Shown here one piece after another: positions 32,197 through 33,274 of a stretch of 33,274 nucleotides of DNA. Each line of letters starts with the position of its first letter. Within the stretch, counting starts at the first letter, position 1. The notes below the pieces were generated by a model. It was not told where the DNA came from, searched no databases, and worked only from the letters and a program-made list of their open reading frames with translations. Source of the DNA: Chthonomonadales bacterium (GTDB lineage: Bacteria > Armatimonadota > Chthonomonadetes > Chthonomonadales > CAJBBX01); contig JADLGO010000019.1 of assembly GCA_020849275.1 (NCBI GenBank), forward strand, positions 1-33,274. The letters are read 5' to 3'. Both the position numbers and the translations under genes were made by a program.

Positions 32197-33274
32197 ATGA
32201 GCGGTGTGCGCGTGCTGGTGGGTACCCGCAAGGGGGCGTTCATCTTCACGTCGGACGCCCGGCGGAAGGAGTGGGACGTGCAGGGGCCCCACTTCGCCGG
32301 CTGGGAGATCTACCACATGAAGGGATCGCCCGCCGACCCGAACCGGCTGTATGCCTCGCAGACGAGCGCCTGGTTTGGCCAGATGATCCAGCGGTCCGAC
32401 GACGGCGGCAAGACGTGGGAGCCCGTGGGCAACGAGTTCGCATACGAGGGGACGCCGGGCACGCACATGTGGTTTGACGGCACCCAGCGCCCCTGGAAGT
32501 TCACGCGCGTGTGGCGCCTGGAGCCGTCGCCGACCGACCCCGACACCATCCACGCCGGCGTGGAGGACGCCGCCCTCTTCCGCTCCACCGACGGCGGGCG
32601 AAGCTGGAAGGAGCTGCCCGGCCTGCGCTGCCACGACTCCGGGCCCTCCTGGCAGCCAGGAGCCGGCGGCATGTGCGTGCACTCCATCCTGCAGGACCCG
32701 AGCGCCCCGGGCCGTATGTACGTGGCGATCTCCGCCGCCGGCGTCTTTCGAACCGATGATGGGGCCGAGACCTGGACCCCGAAGAACCGCGGACTGCACT
32801 CGCTCTACATCCCCGACCCCGAGGCCGAGACGGGCCATTGCGTGCACCGGATCGCGATGCACGCGTCTCGTCCGAACGTGTTGTTCATGCAGAAGCACTG
32901 GGACGTGATGCGCAGCGACGACCACGGCGACAACTGGCGGGATGTGAGCGGCAACCTCCCGAGCGACTTCGGCTTCCCCATCGGCATCCACGCGCACGAG
33001 CCCGACACGGTCTACGTGGTGCCGATCAAGAGCGACTCGGAGCACTTCCCCCCGGACGCTCGGCTGCGGGTGTATCGCTCCCGCACGGGGGGCGGGGAGT
33101 GGGAGGCGCTGACGGAGGGCCTGCCGCAGAGCCACTGCTACGTCAACGTGCTGCGCGGCGCGCTCTCGCTCGACACGCTGGACCCGTGCGGCGTCTACTT
33201 CGGAACCACTGGAGGGCAGGTCTACGCCTCATCGGACGCGGGCGACCACTGGGCGCCGATCCTGCGCGACCTGC
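32197..33274 (+). CDS. BNR/Asp-box repeat protein, sialidase-like, cut by the window end
   Basis: The frame opens at ATG 32197 behind AGGAGAGGGAGGAAG and stays open to the end, so about 359 residues are visible. There is no signal peptide. The start '[37 protein letters not shown]' is typical of a large family of cytoplasmic beta-propeller proteins annotated as exo-sialidase-like. Asp-box-type repeats are seen: 'RSDDGGKTW', 'RSTDGGRSW', 'RTDDGAETW', 'RSDDHGDNW' and 'ASSDAGDHW'. Substrate and reaction are not known; catalytic sialidase residues could not be confirmed. It differs clearly from the secreted sialidase-like protein at 4027-5172. Confidence 0.82.
   Translation, partial: MSGVRVLVGTRKGAFIFTSDARRKEWDVQGPHFAGWEIYHMKGSPADPNRLYASQTSAWFGQMIQRSDDGGKTWEPVGNEFAYEGTPGTHMWFDGTQRPWKFTRVWRLEPSPTDPDTIHAGVEDAALFRSTDGGRSWKELPGLRCHDSGPSWQPGAGGMCVHSILQDPSAPGRMYVAISAAGVFRTDDGAETWTPKNRGLHSLYIPDPEAETGHCVHRIAMHASRPNVLFMQKHWDVMRSDDHGDNWRDVSGNLPSDFGFPIGIHAHEPDTVYVVPIKSDSEHFPPDARLRVYRSRTGGGEWEALTEGLPQSHCYVNVLRGALSLDTLDPCGVYFGTTGGQVYASSDAGDHWAPILRDL

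Noticed and set aside
1-33274. CRISPR arrays, rRNA, tRNA, integrase genes
   Set aside because: No regularly spaced repeats beyond those listed, no tRNA-like cloverleaf with a CCA-type end, and no integrase or transposase motifs were seen on either strand.

Overview
This is a very GC-rich bacterial window, close to 70% G+C or above by eye. It carries lineage-typical secreted carbohydrate enzymes, a PEP-CTERM surface protein, a Tat-exported Gfo/Idh oxidoreductase and FGly-type sulfatases. Together these suggest an environmental heterotroph of the Armatimonadota/Planctomycetota/Verrucomicrobiota type. I lean to Armatimonadota, but this is inference from gene content only. No rRNA or tRNA was seen.

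Layout. The left edge (about 1-124) looks like the end of an IS21-type insertion sequence. Then come a membrane HEAT-like protein (-), a GNAT acetyltransferase and a first sulfatase (+), and a degraded TPR region. A coupled PhyH dioxygenase/sialidase-like pair (-) follows, then a GxGYxYP putative glycosidase (+). Next are a clan GH-A-like hydrolase (-) and a divergent second sulfatase (+). A 434-base gap on the + strand (12765-13198) appears to hold a strongly promoted, structured RNA on the - strand. After it lie a prolyl oligopeptidase, an ABC exporter with a zinc ribbon and its DUF1854 partner, then a PEP-CTERM protein behind a good sigma-54 promoter. On the - strand follow a ManD-type sugar-acid dehydratase, a Tat-exported TIM-barrel glycosidase, two small unknown genes with a hairpin leader, and the Gfo/Idh oxidoreductase. 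On the + strand, a GH106 rhamnosidase and a GH29 fucosidase overlap by 4 bases. The window ends in a BNR-repeat protein cut by the edge.

How the genes work together. GH106, GH29, the GH-A-like enzymes, two sulfatases, sialidase-like proteins, ManD and the oxidoreductase fit stepwise breakdown of a complex, possibly sulfated, rhamnose- and fucose-containing polysaccharide. No SusC/D pair, sugar transporter or sulfatase-maturing enzyme is in the window.

Most interesting region. Right after the fucosidase gene sits a cassette of two genes of visibly lower GC (29250-31735). It holds a 213-residue protein of unknown function and an SNF2-type ATPase joined by a GTGA stop/start overlap. It is bracketed by a 49-bp direct repeat (29134-29182 and 31736-31784, 46/49 identical) that duplicates the last 11 codons and stop of the fucosidase gene. 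The second copy begins at the base after the SNF2 stop codon. This has the architecture of an inserted cassette that preserves the 3' end of its target gene, and it is the best candidate here for an undescribed system.
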